Shown here piece after piece: positions 51,115 through 59,583 of a stretch of DNA of 64,000 nucleotides (the stretch's first letter is position 1; every line of letters begins with the position of its first letter). The notes beneath the pieces are model-generated. The model did not search any database. It saw only the letters and a program-made list of their open reading frames with translations, and was not told where the DNA came from. Source of the DNA: CAZFGK01 sp964518635. Its GTDB lineage: Bacteria > Zixibacteria > MSB-5A5 > GN15 > FEB-12. The stretch is from contig CAZFGK010000008.1 in NCBI GenBank assembly GCA_964518635.1, positions 43,620-107,619 of the forward strand. The letters are read 5' to 3'. A program made the position numbers and the translations under genes.

Positions 51115-51143
51115 AGAGTAAGGGAGTTTTGACTGTTCTTCAA
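51115..51143 (-). promoter_or_regulatory. Predicted internal promoter before rfbF
   Basis: Minus-strand TTGAAG (51138-51143), a 17-base spacer and TACTCT (51115-51120), with rfbF starting about 24 bases downstream of the hexamer. The gap is the largest inside the minus-strand operon, so a second start site is plausible. Confidence 0.4.
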
Positions 51144-51261
51144 GCTTGAGGGGTTGCCACCTGCATCTCCTCTGCTTGGCTGAAATATCGGCAGCTTTTG
51201 AAAGCTATCGACTGACGGGGCATGCAGATAGACCAGATTGACAAGACCGATACAGGGAAAA

Positions 51262-52584
51262 TTATTCGAATCGTCCGTTGGAGCTCGAAGAAGGGTCGGC
51301 AAGCAACCCTTTTTCCCTCAATCGGGCAGCGGCTTGCTCGATTATTCGAAAGGGGAGTCCTGAACGACGGGCAATTGAAAGCAGGTCGTGCCCTCCATCC
51401 GATTGATTCAAAACCCAGAGCATCGCCAGTTCGGCTCTCTGTTTCTCTTCCTGAGATTCGGTATGTCCGCCGGTCTGGCGATAGAGTCCGCGACGACCGA
51501 GCATCGGCTCGCCATCCGGATTCATGTTTCGCCAGTAGCGGTTCTGGTCGAGTATCTCCAGCACTTCTGTAAACAGTTCGAGCGATCCGGCGAGTGATTC
51601 CCCGGAGATAAAATCGAGGTTGTCTGCCGAAGTATGATATTCGGGATACTGTCCATGAGGGGTTCTGGTCAGCGAACCGACCGCGAGGTTGAATCCGGGC
51701 GAGCAAAACTGACGTTCGTCATATCCATACGGAGAAAAATCCCGCATCTGGATTCGTTCCGGCGTTTCAGCATTCATCTGCTCGATCACTCGGTCGATAG
51801 CGGCGTTTCCCTGACGGCTACGCTTGTAATGAAATCCGCCGTGATCCCCCACGTTGGCGATGACCAGCCCCTGTTTAACATGACGTCTCGCATGCTCCGT
51901 GTGTATCCCCAGCCAGGTGATGGCCCCTATCGTCCCGGGGAGAAAGAGCAGTCGAAAACTTAAGTGATGATTTTTTCCGGAGAGTAAACTTCTGCCCAGT
52001 TCAGTCAGAAGAGAGATTCCAGAGCAATTATCATTGGCGAGAGAGGGGTGGCAGATGTGTGTCGTGAGAAGGACTTCATCGGTGGAATCCCCCGGAATGA
52101 GCAACTCTCCGTACGATAGTGAACCATGCACCAGAGACGTTTTGATTTCGACTTGATAGTTTCCATTCGGGAGCGATTCTCTCACTCTATGCGGCAGGCA
52201 GAATCCCCAGTTCCGTGCGTAGTAGGATGTCTTGTACGGAATCATATCCGACTGCGACGGGAGAGAATGAAGATGAGAATCGAGTTCCTGTCTGCTGATC
52301 GTTCCGATATATCGGTCAGAATAGTTCAGCAGTTCGAGTGAATGACGCGAAACATCGGAGACCAGTGAACCATCCGGAGCATACAATGTTGCCGATTCGA
52401 GTACCCATTCCTGTGGAATCTCCCAGTCGAGCACCGGAGTGCCGCTTCGTACTTCATGTATGGTGATCGGAATTTCGTTCTGAATGAGGCGAAGCGTTTG
52501 TCGCGTTCCTTCTCCGGTGATACTGCGGCAAATGGGATAGTGCTTTGCTGCACGTTGATACAATCGGGTGGCTAATGCACTCAT
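51262..52584 (-). CDS. DUF4910 aminopeptidase-like protein with C-terminal winged helix
   Basis: A 440-residue protein with an M28-like metal-binding core: THICHPSLANDNCSG (His176, His179, Asp185), GDHGG, PYGYDERQF and EYHTSADN fit zinc ligands of aminopeptidases. The C-terminal ~80 residues (LAMLWVLNQSDGGHDLLSIARRSGLPFRIIEQAAARLREKGLL) resemble a winged helix. DUF4910 proteins recur in polysaccharide clusters next to rfbF- and rfbC-like genes; their reaction is unknown, and hydrolysis or modification of a sugar amide is possible. Its start overlaps the upstream RmlC-like stop by 4 bases. Confidence 0.82.
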   Translation of the reverse strand: MSALATRLYQRAAKHYPICRSITGEGTRQTLRLIQNEIPITIHEVRSGTPVLDWEIPQEWVLESATLYAPDGSLVSDVSRHSLELLNYSDRYIGTISRQELDSHLHSLPSQSDMIPYKTSYYARNWGFCLPHRVRESLPNGNYQVEIKTSLVHGSLSYGELLIPGDSTDEVLLTTHICHPSLANDNCSGISLLTELGRSLLSGKNHHLSFRLLFLPGTIGAITWLGIHTEHARRHVKQGLVIANVGDHGGFHYKRSRQGNAAIDRVIEQMNAETPERIQMRDFSPYGYDERQFCSPGFNLAVGSLTRTPHGQYPEYHTSADNLDFISGESLAGSLELFTEVLEILDQNRYWRNMNPDGEPMLGRRGLYRQTGGHTESQEEKQRAELAMLWVLNQSDGGHDLLSIARRSGLPFRIIEQAAARLREKGLLADPSSSSNGRFE

Positions 52585-53111
52585 ATCACGAAGTCCGGAT
52601 AGCTTCGATCACGATCTGAGATGACTTCAATTGATCGTGGCCAGTTGATTCCAAAGGCCGAATCGTTGTAGCGAACCCCGCGCTGGGATGTAGCGTGATA
52701 CGGAGTGTCCATCTGATAGAACAGTTCGCACTGATCGACGAGAGTAATAAATCCGTGAGCGCAGCCGGTCGGAATAAGAACCGTCGCTCGATTCTCTGCA
52801 CTCAATTCAACGAACTCATGCTTGAGATACGTTGGGCTCTCCGGGCGTAGATCAAGAATCAGATCAGCTATCGATCCCATCGTCACCCGCACCAGTTTTG
52901 TCTCGGCGTGTGGCGACTCCTGCCAGTGAAGACCACGCAGGGTGCCGGCTTTCTGATTGAATGAGATACTCTGCTGGCTGATGCTGGTCATGAGTTTCAT
53001 CTTGCCTAGTTCTTCTGCACAGAATGTCCGCGCGAAGAAACCCCGTTCATCGTTAAGCCGATCTGGTTCGATCAGGAAGCAGCCGTCGATACTTAATCGT
53101 CGGAATCGCAT
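52581..53111 (-). CDS. rfbC: dTDP-4-dehydrorhamnose 3,5-epimerase-like protein (RmlC family)
   Basis: A 176-residue cupin. DERGFFARTFC and GTLRGLHWQ carry the active-site residues, including the catalytic His; GCAHGFITL and LFYQMDTPYHATSQRG fit the family, and the usual Tyr is kept. No rmlA, rmlB or rmlD is in the window. Beside rfbF and a sugar C-methyltransferase-like gene it more likely epimerises a 4-keto-sugar of the CDP series. ATG 53111 (MRFRRLSIDG) gives the usual length and lies 8 bases after the methyltransferase stop; a longer frame to 53171 is unlikely. Confidence 0.85.
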   Translation of the reverse strand: MRFRRLSIDGCFLIEPDRLNDERGFFARTFCAEELGKMKLMTSISQQSISFNQKAGTLRGLHWQESPHAETKLVRVTMGSIADLILDLRPESPTYLKHEFVELSAENRATVLIPTGCAHGFITLVDQCELFYQMDTPYHATSQRGVRYNDSAFGINWPRSIEVISDRDRSYPDFVI

Positions 53112-53119
53112 GCGACAAA

Positions 53120-54418
53120 CTACGAGATGACGGTCAATTCCGGTATTGGAATCACAAACTTCCCACCCCATTCACGGATGAAACTGTTCTGCGCCATGAT
53201 CTCATCCTTGAAATTCCAGGGGAGGATGAACAGGTAATCGGGACGGGCTTCTCGAATGGCATCAGGGGTCAGAATCGGAATATGCGTACCGGGCAGGAAT
53301 TTCCCCTGCTTGTACGGATTTCTATCAACCGTAAAGGAAATCAGATCGTTTCGAATGCCACAGTAGTTGAGCAGGGTGTTCCCCTTCCCGGGGGCACCAT
53401 ATCCAGCCACACTCTTGCCATTATTTTTTGCTTCGATCAGAAAACTCAGAATCTTTCGCTTGGTGGCCATCACTTGTGATGAAAATCGGTCATACGATGT
53501 GAGCTTGTTCAACTCCGCTTTGGCCTCATCGGCGCGAACTTTCAGAATCCGTTCAGTAATTGGAAGCGTGTGATTCGATTCATGTCGGGCATAGATGCGA
53601 AGCGAGCCGCCATGCGTCGGAATTTCATCGACATCAAACAGAACAAGATCATGCGCGGCAAATACGGTCTCGACTGACAAAAGCGAAAAATAGGAGAAGT
53701 GTTCATGGTAGATTGTATCGAACTGATTTTCCTGCATCAGTCGCAGCAGATGCGGGAACTCCATGGTGATCACTCCACCCGGTTTGAGCAGGATTCGCAT
53801 GCCAGCTACGAAGTCGTTGATATCCGGCACCTGTGCGAGGACATTATTCCCGATGATCAGATCAGCCGATTTCCCTTCACGTTCCAATTCACGTGCAGTA
53901 GTCACACCGAAAAATTTCACCAGCGTCGGTACGCCGACTTTTTCCGCCTCAACCGCAACATTCGCGGCCGGTTCGATTCCCAACATGGGGACACCATGCG
54001 GAAGAAAGTGCTTGAGCAAATAACCATCGTTGCTCGCCAGCTCAATGGCGAAAGATTTCTGATTGAGTGACAATCGGGGCACAATCATGTCGACATATCG
54101 CTTTGCATGTGCCACCCAGCTATCAGCAAAGGATGAGAAATAGGCATACTCTGTGAAAATATGTTCGGGCGATACAAACTCATCGACCTGCACCAGAAAG
54201 CAGCGTTCACAGACTCGGGCATGAAGCGGATAGAATGGCTCCATCTCATTGAGTTTCTCTTTGGGGAGATAGCTTTCGCAGAGCGGCGACATCCCGAGAT
54301 CGACAAAGGTCCGCTTCAGTGGGGTCTGACAAAACAGACAGGTTGAACCGGCAAAGAGATCAGCAGGAGTTGGTTTTTCAATCTGTTTCATCTGCGTTGG
54401 AGATCCGGCCAGAGTCAT
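53120..54418 (-). CDS. Sugar C-methyltransferase-like SAM-dependent enzyme with zinc-binding N-terminus
   Basis: A 432-residue protein. Residues 27-73 have the four-cysteine zinc domain (CLFC at 27-30 and CERC at 70-73). A Methyltransf_13/14-type SAM domain follows (AIELASNDGYLLKHF, GIEPAANVAVEA, and the Y-H-E-H-F-S-Y-F-S stretch) with a C-terminal domain (GKSVAGYGAPGKGNTLLNYCG, TVDRNPYKQGKFLPGTHIP). This is the TylC3/NovU-like architecture that puts a methyl group on C-3 of a 4-keto-6-deoxysugar nucleotide. It sits between the SDR and RmlC-like genes. MKQIEKPTPADL at 54391 is an alternative start. Confidence 0.87.
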   Translation of the reverse strand: MTLAGSPTQMKQIEKPTPADLFAGSTCLFCQTPLKRTFVDLGMSPLCESYLPKEKLNEMEPFYPLHARVCERCFLVQVDEFVSPEHIFTEYAYFSSFADSWVAHAKRYVDMIVPRLSLNQKSFAIELASNDGYLLKHFLPHGVPMLGIEPAANVAVEAEKVGVPTLVKFFGVTTARELEREGKSADLIIGNNVLAQVPDINDFVAGMRILLKPGGVITMEFPHLLRLMQENQFDTIYHEHFSYFSLLSVETVFAAHDLVLFDVDEIPTHGGSLRIYARHESNHTLPITERILKVRADEAKAELNKLTSYDRFSSQVMATKRKILSFLIEAKNNGKSVAGYGAPGKGNTLLNYCGIRNDLISFTVDRNPYKQGKFLPGTHIPILTPDAIREARPDYLFILPWNFKDEIMAQNSFIREWGGKFVIPIPELTVIS

Positions 54419-54453
54419 TCAATCAACCTTTCAAATCTTGTTCGTCAATAGAT

Positions 54454-55515
54454 TCAGCGCGAGGCAACCACGTGAGTATCGGCAGATTTTGAAATCCAGC
54501 GAAGGGAGGCATCAAGCTCCCCGCTTGCCAGTTTCATCGTAATCTGGTCGATTCGCTTGTAACGAGGTCCTTCAAAATCGCTGACCTGCACGCCAGCTTT
54601 GAGATAGGCCTGATAAAGCTGCTCGGCTCCGAGTTTGGCTGTCCATTCTGGCTTGAATGATTTCAGCACTCTCGCGATTTTGTCGCAATCGACCCGATAA
54701 TTTCTGGTATCGGGGCTGGCATCCGCAGCAAAAGTCACCTGACAATTCGGGACCGTCTCTTTCACAATCTCAGCGATCTCACGAATACGATAATTCTGAT
54801 CAGTTCGCCCGACATTGAATGCCTGATCATGTATCAACTCACGCGGGGCTTCCAGTGCGGAAAGAAATGCCCGGGAAATATCGAGGATATGCACGATCGG
54901 TCGCCATGGGGTACCATCCGACTTAATCATGATCTTCCCTTCAGCCACCGCCCAGGCAGTGAGATTATTCAGGACAATATCGAAACGGAGCTTGGGTGAA
55001 AATCCGTACGCCGTCGCACTGCGCAGATAGACAGGCGAAAAATTCTGATCAGCCAGTTTCTGCAGTCCCTGTTCCGCTTTCACTTTGGAATCGCCGTAGG
55101 GAGTTACCGGATTGAAAGACGACTCTTCGGTGAGCATTCCGTCTCCACCCGATGCCCCATAGTTGCTGCAGGAGGAGGAAAAGAGAAACCGCTTCACACC
55201 TGCTGCTTTGGCAACTTCGGCAAGATGAAGTGTTCCGCGTTCGTTGATGTCATAGGTAATATCCGGGTTCAGATTCCCCAGCGGGTCGTTCGAAAGAGCT
55301 GCCAGATGTACGACGGCATCGAACCCACGAAGTTGATCGACTGTCACATCTCGGATATCGCCACGAATCCCCGGAATCGATTCCGGTTCGCTGCCAAAGG
55401 AGCAGTTCGCATAGTAGTCGGTATCGAGTCCGACAACATCATGTCCTGCTGCTTTCAAAAACGGGCACATGACTGAACCGATATAGCCACGATGTCCGGT
55501 GACAAGTACTCGCAT
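54454..55515 (-). CDS. NAD-dependent epimerase/dehydratase (extended SDR)
   Basis: A 353-residue extended short-chain dehydrogenase. GHRGYIG (7-13) is the NAD-binding loop; SSSCSNYG and YGDSK (Tyr140, Lys144) are the catalytic triad region. It may reduce or epimerise a nucleotide sugar and lies immediately before the methyltransferase, so both probably act in one pathway; the precise reaction is unknown. It follows the GT2 gene by 12 bases. Confidence 0.88.
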   Translation of the reverse strand: MRVLVTGHRGYIGSVMCPFLKAAGHDVVGLDTDYYANCSFGSEPESIPGIRGDIRDVTVDQLRGFDAVVHLAALSNDPLGNLNPDITYDINERGTLHLAEVAKAAGVKRFLFSSSCSNYGASGGDGMLTEESSFNPVTPYGDSKVKAEQGLQKLADQNFSPVYLRSATAYGFSPKLRFDIVLNNLTAWAVAEGKIMIKSDGTPWRPIVHILDISRAFLSALEAPRELIHDQAFNVGRTDQNYRIREIAEIVKETVPNCQVTFAADASPDTRNYRVDCDKIARVLKSFKPEWTAKLGAEQLYQAYLKAGVQVSDFEGPRYKRIDQITMKLASGELDASLRWISKSADTHVVASR

Positions 55516-55527
55516 TATCTCCTCCTG

Positions 55528-56547
55528 TCAGAATGTAAGACCATTTGTTTGAATCCGCCCCCGCCGCTGCTCAGAATCAGCAGAGGAGAGAGTCGGATTT
55601 TTTCCCCGAAGCCGTTGTTTAGTATAATACCAGGCAAATCCAAGCTCTGATTTCAGCAATGAACGTCTTTTCCATGAAAAATGGAAAACCGATGCCAGCA
55701 ACTCGAGCTTTTCGTCAATGGGGAGTTCTGCTCGAAGCGTACTCTTCGTATTTTCCAGGAGAATACGCCATTGCGGGAAGATCAGCTTTCCAGACCAGTC
55801 AGCGCGAAACCGCCACGGATGTTCCTGGCTGGTGACGACATTATTCGAATGCACTCGCCGGTAAAAAAGAACCGTGGGGATCTTGCTCATTTTTCCCAAT
55901 GTTACAAGCTGTAACAGAAAGATGAAATCAGAACCGTGACAGTTGGGCAATAGTCTGGTTTTCAGCATGGCGCTGCGACGCATGAGACCGTAGAAGATGG
56001 TCTCAGTGGGTGGAAAATCACTGAGCAGAGCTCTGGCGCGATTACCAGCGCGGTCTTCGTCGAGTTGAACAGGGACATCATTCTCGGTACTTATCCGATC
56101 ACATTCATCAATTGATTCGGCTCGAGTGTAGACAAGCACAAGCTCAGGTCGAGATTGCATCGCATGCACCATGCTCGAAATTGAGTCGGGATGATGCAGA
56201 TCATCATACGATCCCCAGATAAAGTACTCACCTCGGGCGTACTTAACGACAAGATTATGATTCGGAATCAGACCGATATTCGTTTCATTTCTCGAATAGC
56301 GAATACGAGAATCCTCAGCGGCGAATCGCTCACATATTGACGGAGTTGAATCAGTTGAAAAATTGTCTGAAATAATCAGTTCAAAGTTTTGATAACTTTG
56401 TGACAGGAAGGAGCGGATGGAGTTTTCTATCCAACGTGAACTATTATAGACCGGCAAGCCGATTGACACCAACGGCTGTCGACTTGGTTCTTCCCCCTGC
56501 GAAGGGATTTGATGTGCATTTTCACTGCGATTCTGCTTCCCCATCAT
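55528..56547 (-). CDS. Glycosyltransferase family 2, second of tandem pair
   Basis: A 339-residue GT-A enzyme. PLVSIGLPVYNSSRWIENSIRSF opens the domain, FELIISDNFSTDSTPSICERF and FIWGSYDDLHHPDS carry the nucleotide-binding and DxD-like motifs. It closely resembles the preceding gene (for example NIGLIPNHNLVVKYARGE versus NIGLMPNHNLAFSHARGE), so the pair arose by duplication. One base separates them. Donor and acceptor unknown. Confidence 0.9.
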   Translation of the reverse strand: MMGKQNRSENAHQIPSQGEEPSRQPLVSIGLPVYNSSRWIENSIRSFLSQSYQNFELIISDNFSTDSTPSICERFAAEDSRIRYSRNETNIGLIPNHNLVVKYARGEYFIWGSYDDLHHPDSISSMVHAMQSRPELVLVYTRAESIDECDRISTENDVPVQLDEDRAGNRARALLSDFPPTETIFYGLMRRSAMLKTRLLPNCHGSDFIFLLQLVTLGKMSKIPTVLFYRRVHSNNVVTSQEHPWRFRADWSGKLIFPQWRILLENTKSTLRAELPIDEKLELLASVFHFSWKRRSLLKSELGFAWYYTKQRLRGKNPTLSSADSEQRRGRIQTNGLTF

Positions 56548-56548
56548 C

Positions 56549-57490
56549 TCAACTCTGTTTCACTTTTCTATCACTCGGCGCAAGGGTTGGATTCTTCCCC
56601 GTAAGTCGCTGTCGCCAATAATAAAGGGCAAACCCAAGTTCGGATTTGAGGATCGATTTCCGGCGTATCATCCAGTTGCCGAGTTTCAACAGAAGTCTCA
56701 GCTTAGTGCCGAGAGGTTGTGAACTTCGAAAAACAGTCCGTACATGTTCCCCCTTCACTCTCCAGTGGGGAAAGATCAGTTTTCCTGAAAGATCCGGATG
56801 AAATCGCCATGGTTCTTCCTGTGAAGTCACGACGTTTCCTTCGTGAAGTCGACGATAGAACAGTACGTCGGGAATCTTGTACATGCGACCTTTCAATGCA
56901 AGCTCCGCAAGAAGACATCGATCTGCGCCCAGACAGTTGCGCAGCAAGAGAGTTTGTGCAAGGATGTCTCGGCGCATCAGTCCATAGATAACCGCTTCGC
57001 TTGCCGGAATATTCTGCATCAGGCGTGAAAATCGATCACCAACCCGATCGTGGTCAAGATCGAGTGAGGACTGTGCTGCATGGGTAAGACTACCTGACGA
57101 ATCAATTCCCTCAGTGGCTGAATAGACCAGAACAATATCGGGTCGCTGGCCAAGCAGCGTTACTCGTTTTTCGATCGATTCCGGATGCAGGCGATCGTCA
57201 TAGGCAAACCACTGAAAGAATTCACCGCGAGCATGAGAGAAGGCGAGATTGTGATTCGGCATCAGGCCGATATTCGTCCTGCTGCGATAGTATCTGACTC
57301 GCGAATCAGTTCTTTCCCAGCGTTCACAGATTTCCTGAGTTGTGTCAGTGGATGCATTGTCGCAGATGATCAGTTCGAGGTCTCGAAAGGTCTGATCGAG
57401 GATGCTCTGTATCGCCTCATCGAGCCATCTTTCTCCATTGAAAACCGGAAGACCGATACTGACAATTGGTGAACGGCTATTCATGGGCAT
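56549..57490 (-). CDS. Glycosyltransferase family 2, first of tandem pair
   Basis: A 313-residue GT-A enzyme from MPMNSRSPIVSIGLPVFNGERWL. LELIICDNASTDTTQEICERW and FQWFAYDDRLHPES match the paralogue just downstream. The open frame continues upstream to 57613, but that part lacks GT2 similarity. The initiator could be ATG 57490 or 57484; no clear ribosome binding site distinguishes them. Confidence 0.87.
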   Translation of the reverse strand: MPMNSRSPIVSIGLPVFNGERWLDEAIQSILDQTFRDLELIICDNASTDTTQEICERWERTDSRVRYYRSRTNIGLMPNHNLAFSHARGEFFQWFAYDDRLHPESIEKRVTLLGQRPDIVLVYSATEGIDSSGSLTHAAQSSLDLDHDRVGDRFSRLMQNIPASEAVIYGLMRRDILAQTLLLRNCLGADRCLLAELALKGRMYKIPDVLFYRRLHEGNVVTSQEEPWRFHPDLSGKLIFPHWRVKGEHVRTVFRSSQPLGTKLRLLLKLGNWMIRRKSILKSELGFALYYWRQRLTGKNPTLAPSDRKVKQS

Positions 57491-57839
57491 CCCGGGAGCG
57501 GGTGATCTTTCCAGTGGCGGGGTATAATCCGGGCAAGCAAAGTTTCGATCGCTTACCGTCGCAAAGACAGTCCTGATTCTTTGTGAAATCCCCTCTCGAG
57601 ACATCCCGAGCAAGCAGTTCCCTTTCGTGGCGGTCTCTTTGCAGCGTTGATCGCTTCAAAACATTCCCAGAATTCGACCCTGCCCAGATAGCTTGCGCAA
57701 CTTGGATGCCCACAAAGTTTGAGTATTGAAAAACCCCGTTACCGCTTGAAGATAAACGACTTAACGGGTTTCTCGCTACGCCTGATCCGGCAGAAACCGG
57801 ACGAATATGGCTATTTGATTGCACGAGCCACCTGCTATC
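57491..57839. other. Gap between flippase and GT2 genes
   Basis: About 350 bases. The minus strand carries a 115-codon open frame with no recognisable features, probably not a gene. A TTATACC stretch about 30 bases before the GT2 start (forward 57521-57527) could be part of a promoter. No terminator hairpin was found. Confidence 0.4.
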
Positions 57840-59396
57840 TCATGCCGGTTTTTGTCGAAGGAAAATATCGATCATCCCCCGAAGTCGAGTCGGAAGGAGA
57901 TTTCTCAGATCACGTATCGCCGGGGGCTGAAGCCAGACCATCATTCCAATATACGCAAGGACGCCTAGTACCACGCCAGTGATCACCACCACAAGATTTG
58001 GAATCCCAAACGATTGCAGTATCACCGACTCGGCGTAGACCGCAGCGAACATCACGGCAGATGAGAAAAAGTACGGCGACATCTCTTTGACCAGCAAGAA
58101 TGGGTTCATTTCAATCATGCGAGTGGCAATCGAGAACCGAAGAATAGTGAGTGGAACGGTCGCGATGGCATAAGCGGTGACTGCTCCCGCAATTCCCTGA
58201 TGGTGGCCGATATACATACTTACTACCATCGCCGCCGCTCGAAGGGTGGTGAGTAGAAGCATCATTCCGGTCTTTCCTTTAGAGTAAACGACATATCCGG
58301 CCGGAGTGACAATCGCCTGCATGATTCCGATGGGAGCCATCAGAGCCAGAAGCGGTATGCACTCACTCCATTTTGCTCCCACCGTAGAGAGAATGAACGG
58401 CTCGGCAAGTGCTACGAGTCCGAGTATCAACGGAAAAGTTACAAACGCGATCCCGCCAACAGAACGGCGAAAGATGAACGCAATCTGCTCATTATCATCC
58501 TGTATGCGAGAGAAAGCAGGGAAGATGACTCGATTGATGATCGGCGATATCGATAGTGGAGGATAGAGTGCGAATCGATTAGCCATGGTGTAGAGTCCGA
58601 GATCACGTTCACCGAGCCATTTGCCCAAAAGAAATTTATCCGCATCCATGCCGATGAAATCAATAATCGAAGTACCGGTGAGATTCATGCAGTAGCCGAT
58701 GACACTCTTCAATTCCTTCCAGTCAAATATCCACTTGGGAAACCATCCGGCGGCATAGAGCGTCGCGACTGTTACCACCGCAGAGCTGATGATGTTCGAC
58801 CAGACCAACGCCCAGACACCGAAATCCAAGATCGCGAGGACAATTCCAACTATTCCCTGAACAACTGCAGCGAGAATATTGATAGTGGCCAGTGCGCTGA
58901 ATTGCATATTTCGTTGCAACAGTGCGCCTGGAACTGCCTGTGTCGATCCGAGAATGAACGTAAGTCCTAGTACCTGAATGATAGGAACCAAACGGGGTTC
59001 TTTGTAGAGATCTGCAAGTGGAGCAGCGCACACCAACAATACAACGGTGAGGACGAGTGAGACCATGAGGTTGAGTAGGAATAACGTGTGAGTAAGTCGT
59101 TCACTGAGTTGTGAGCGTTGGACAATGACGCCTGATGTACCAAGATATTGAAAGATCATGACAAAGCCGGTTACCACCGATGCCATTGAGAGAAGTCCAA
59201 AATCTTCGGGAGTGAGCAGTTTAGCAAGAACCACAGAAATGAGCATTCGAACCGTTTCAAACATGATCTGTCCCGCCCCGGTCCAGCGCATGCCGGAGAA
59301 GATCTGCTTATTTTCGAGGGCAGCAGCTTTCGGTGGGAAGCCTGCAGATGATTCCGCAGATGATCCGGTCGTACCGGCGTTCTGATCGCTGGTCAT
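57840..59396 (-). CDS. Wzx-like oligosaccharide flippase (MOP superfamily)
   Basis: A 518-residue membrane protein with about 14 hydrophobic segments. The N-terminal MRWTGAGQIMFETVRMLISVVLAKLLTPEDFGLLSMASVV stretch is characteristic of lipopolysaccharide/polysaccharide flippases of the MOP group. It would flip undecaprenyl-linked repeat units to the periplasm for the ligase/polymerase encoded downstream. It is preceded on the minus strand by TATAGT (59439-59444) about 42 bases from the start, a possible -10 element. Confidence 0.9.
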   Translation of the reverse strand: MTSDQNAGTTGSSAESSAGFPPKAAALENKQIFSGMRWTGAGQIMFETVRMLISVVLAKLLTPEDFGLLSMASVVTGFVMIFQYLGTSGVIVQRSQLSERLTHTLFLLNLMVSLVLTVVLLVCAAPLADLYKEPRLVPIIQVLGLTFILGSTQAVPGALLQRNMQFSALATINILAAVVQGIVGIVLAILDFGVWALVWSNIISSAVVTVATLYAAGWFPKWIFDWKELKSVIGYCMNLTGTSIIDFIGMDADKFLLGKWLGERDLGLYTMANRFALYPPLSISPIINRVIFPAFSRIQDDNEQIAFIFRRSVGGIAFVTFPLILGLVALAEPFILSTVGAKWSECIPLLALMAPIGIMQAIVTPAGYVVYSKGKTGMMLLLTTLRAAAMVVSMYIGHHQGIAGAVTAYAIATVPLTILRFSIATRMIEMNPFLLVKEMSPYFFSSAVMFAAVYAESVILQSFGIPNLVVVITGVVLGVLAYIGMMVWLQPPAIRDLRNLLPTRLRGMIDIFLRQKPA

Positions 59397-59583
59397 GTGC
59401 GAAGCAGTTCAAGATTTGTCGGCAGAGTACGCAGCATGACTATAGTGTCGGAAGATTCTCGATTCCCTCAAAGCAAATATCACACCACAAAAGGGTGCGT
59501 GCGTCGAAGAGGAATTCGTCTTGAGTGGGAGAATAAGCTCTTGATCAGGGAAGAAATCGAGAAGGAGGAGGAAAGAGGAAGAC

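Noticed and set aside
57477..57824. 115-codon minus-strand frame between the flippase and GT2 genes
   Set aside because: It overlaps the GT2 start, has no recognisable motif, no ribosome binding site, and an amino-acid make-up like non-coding DNA.
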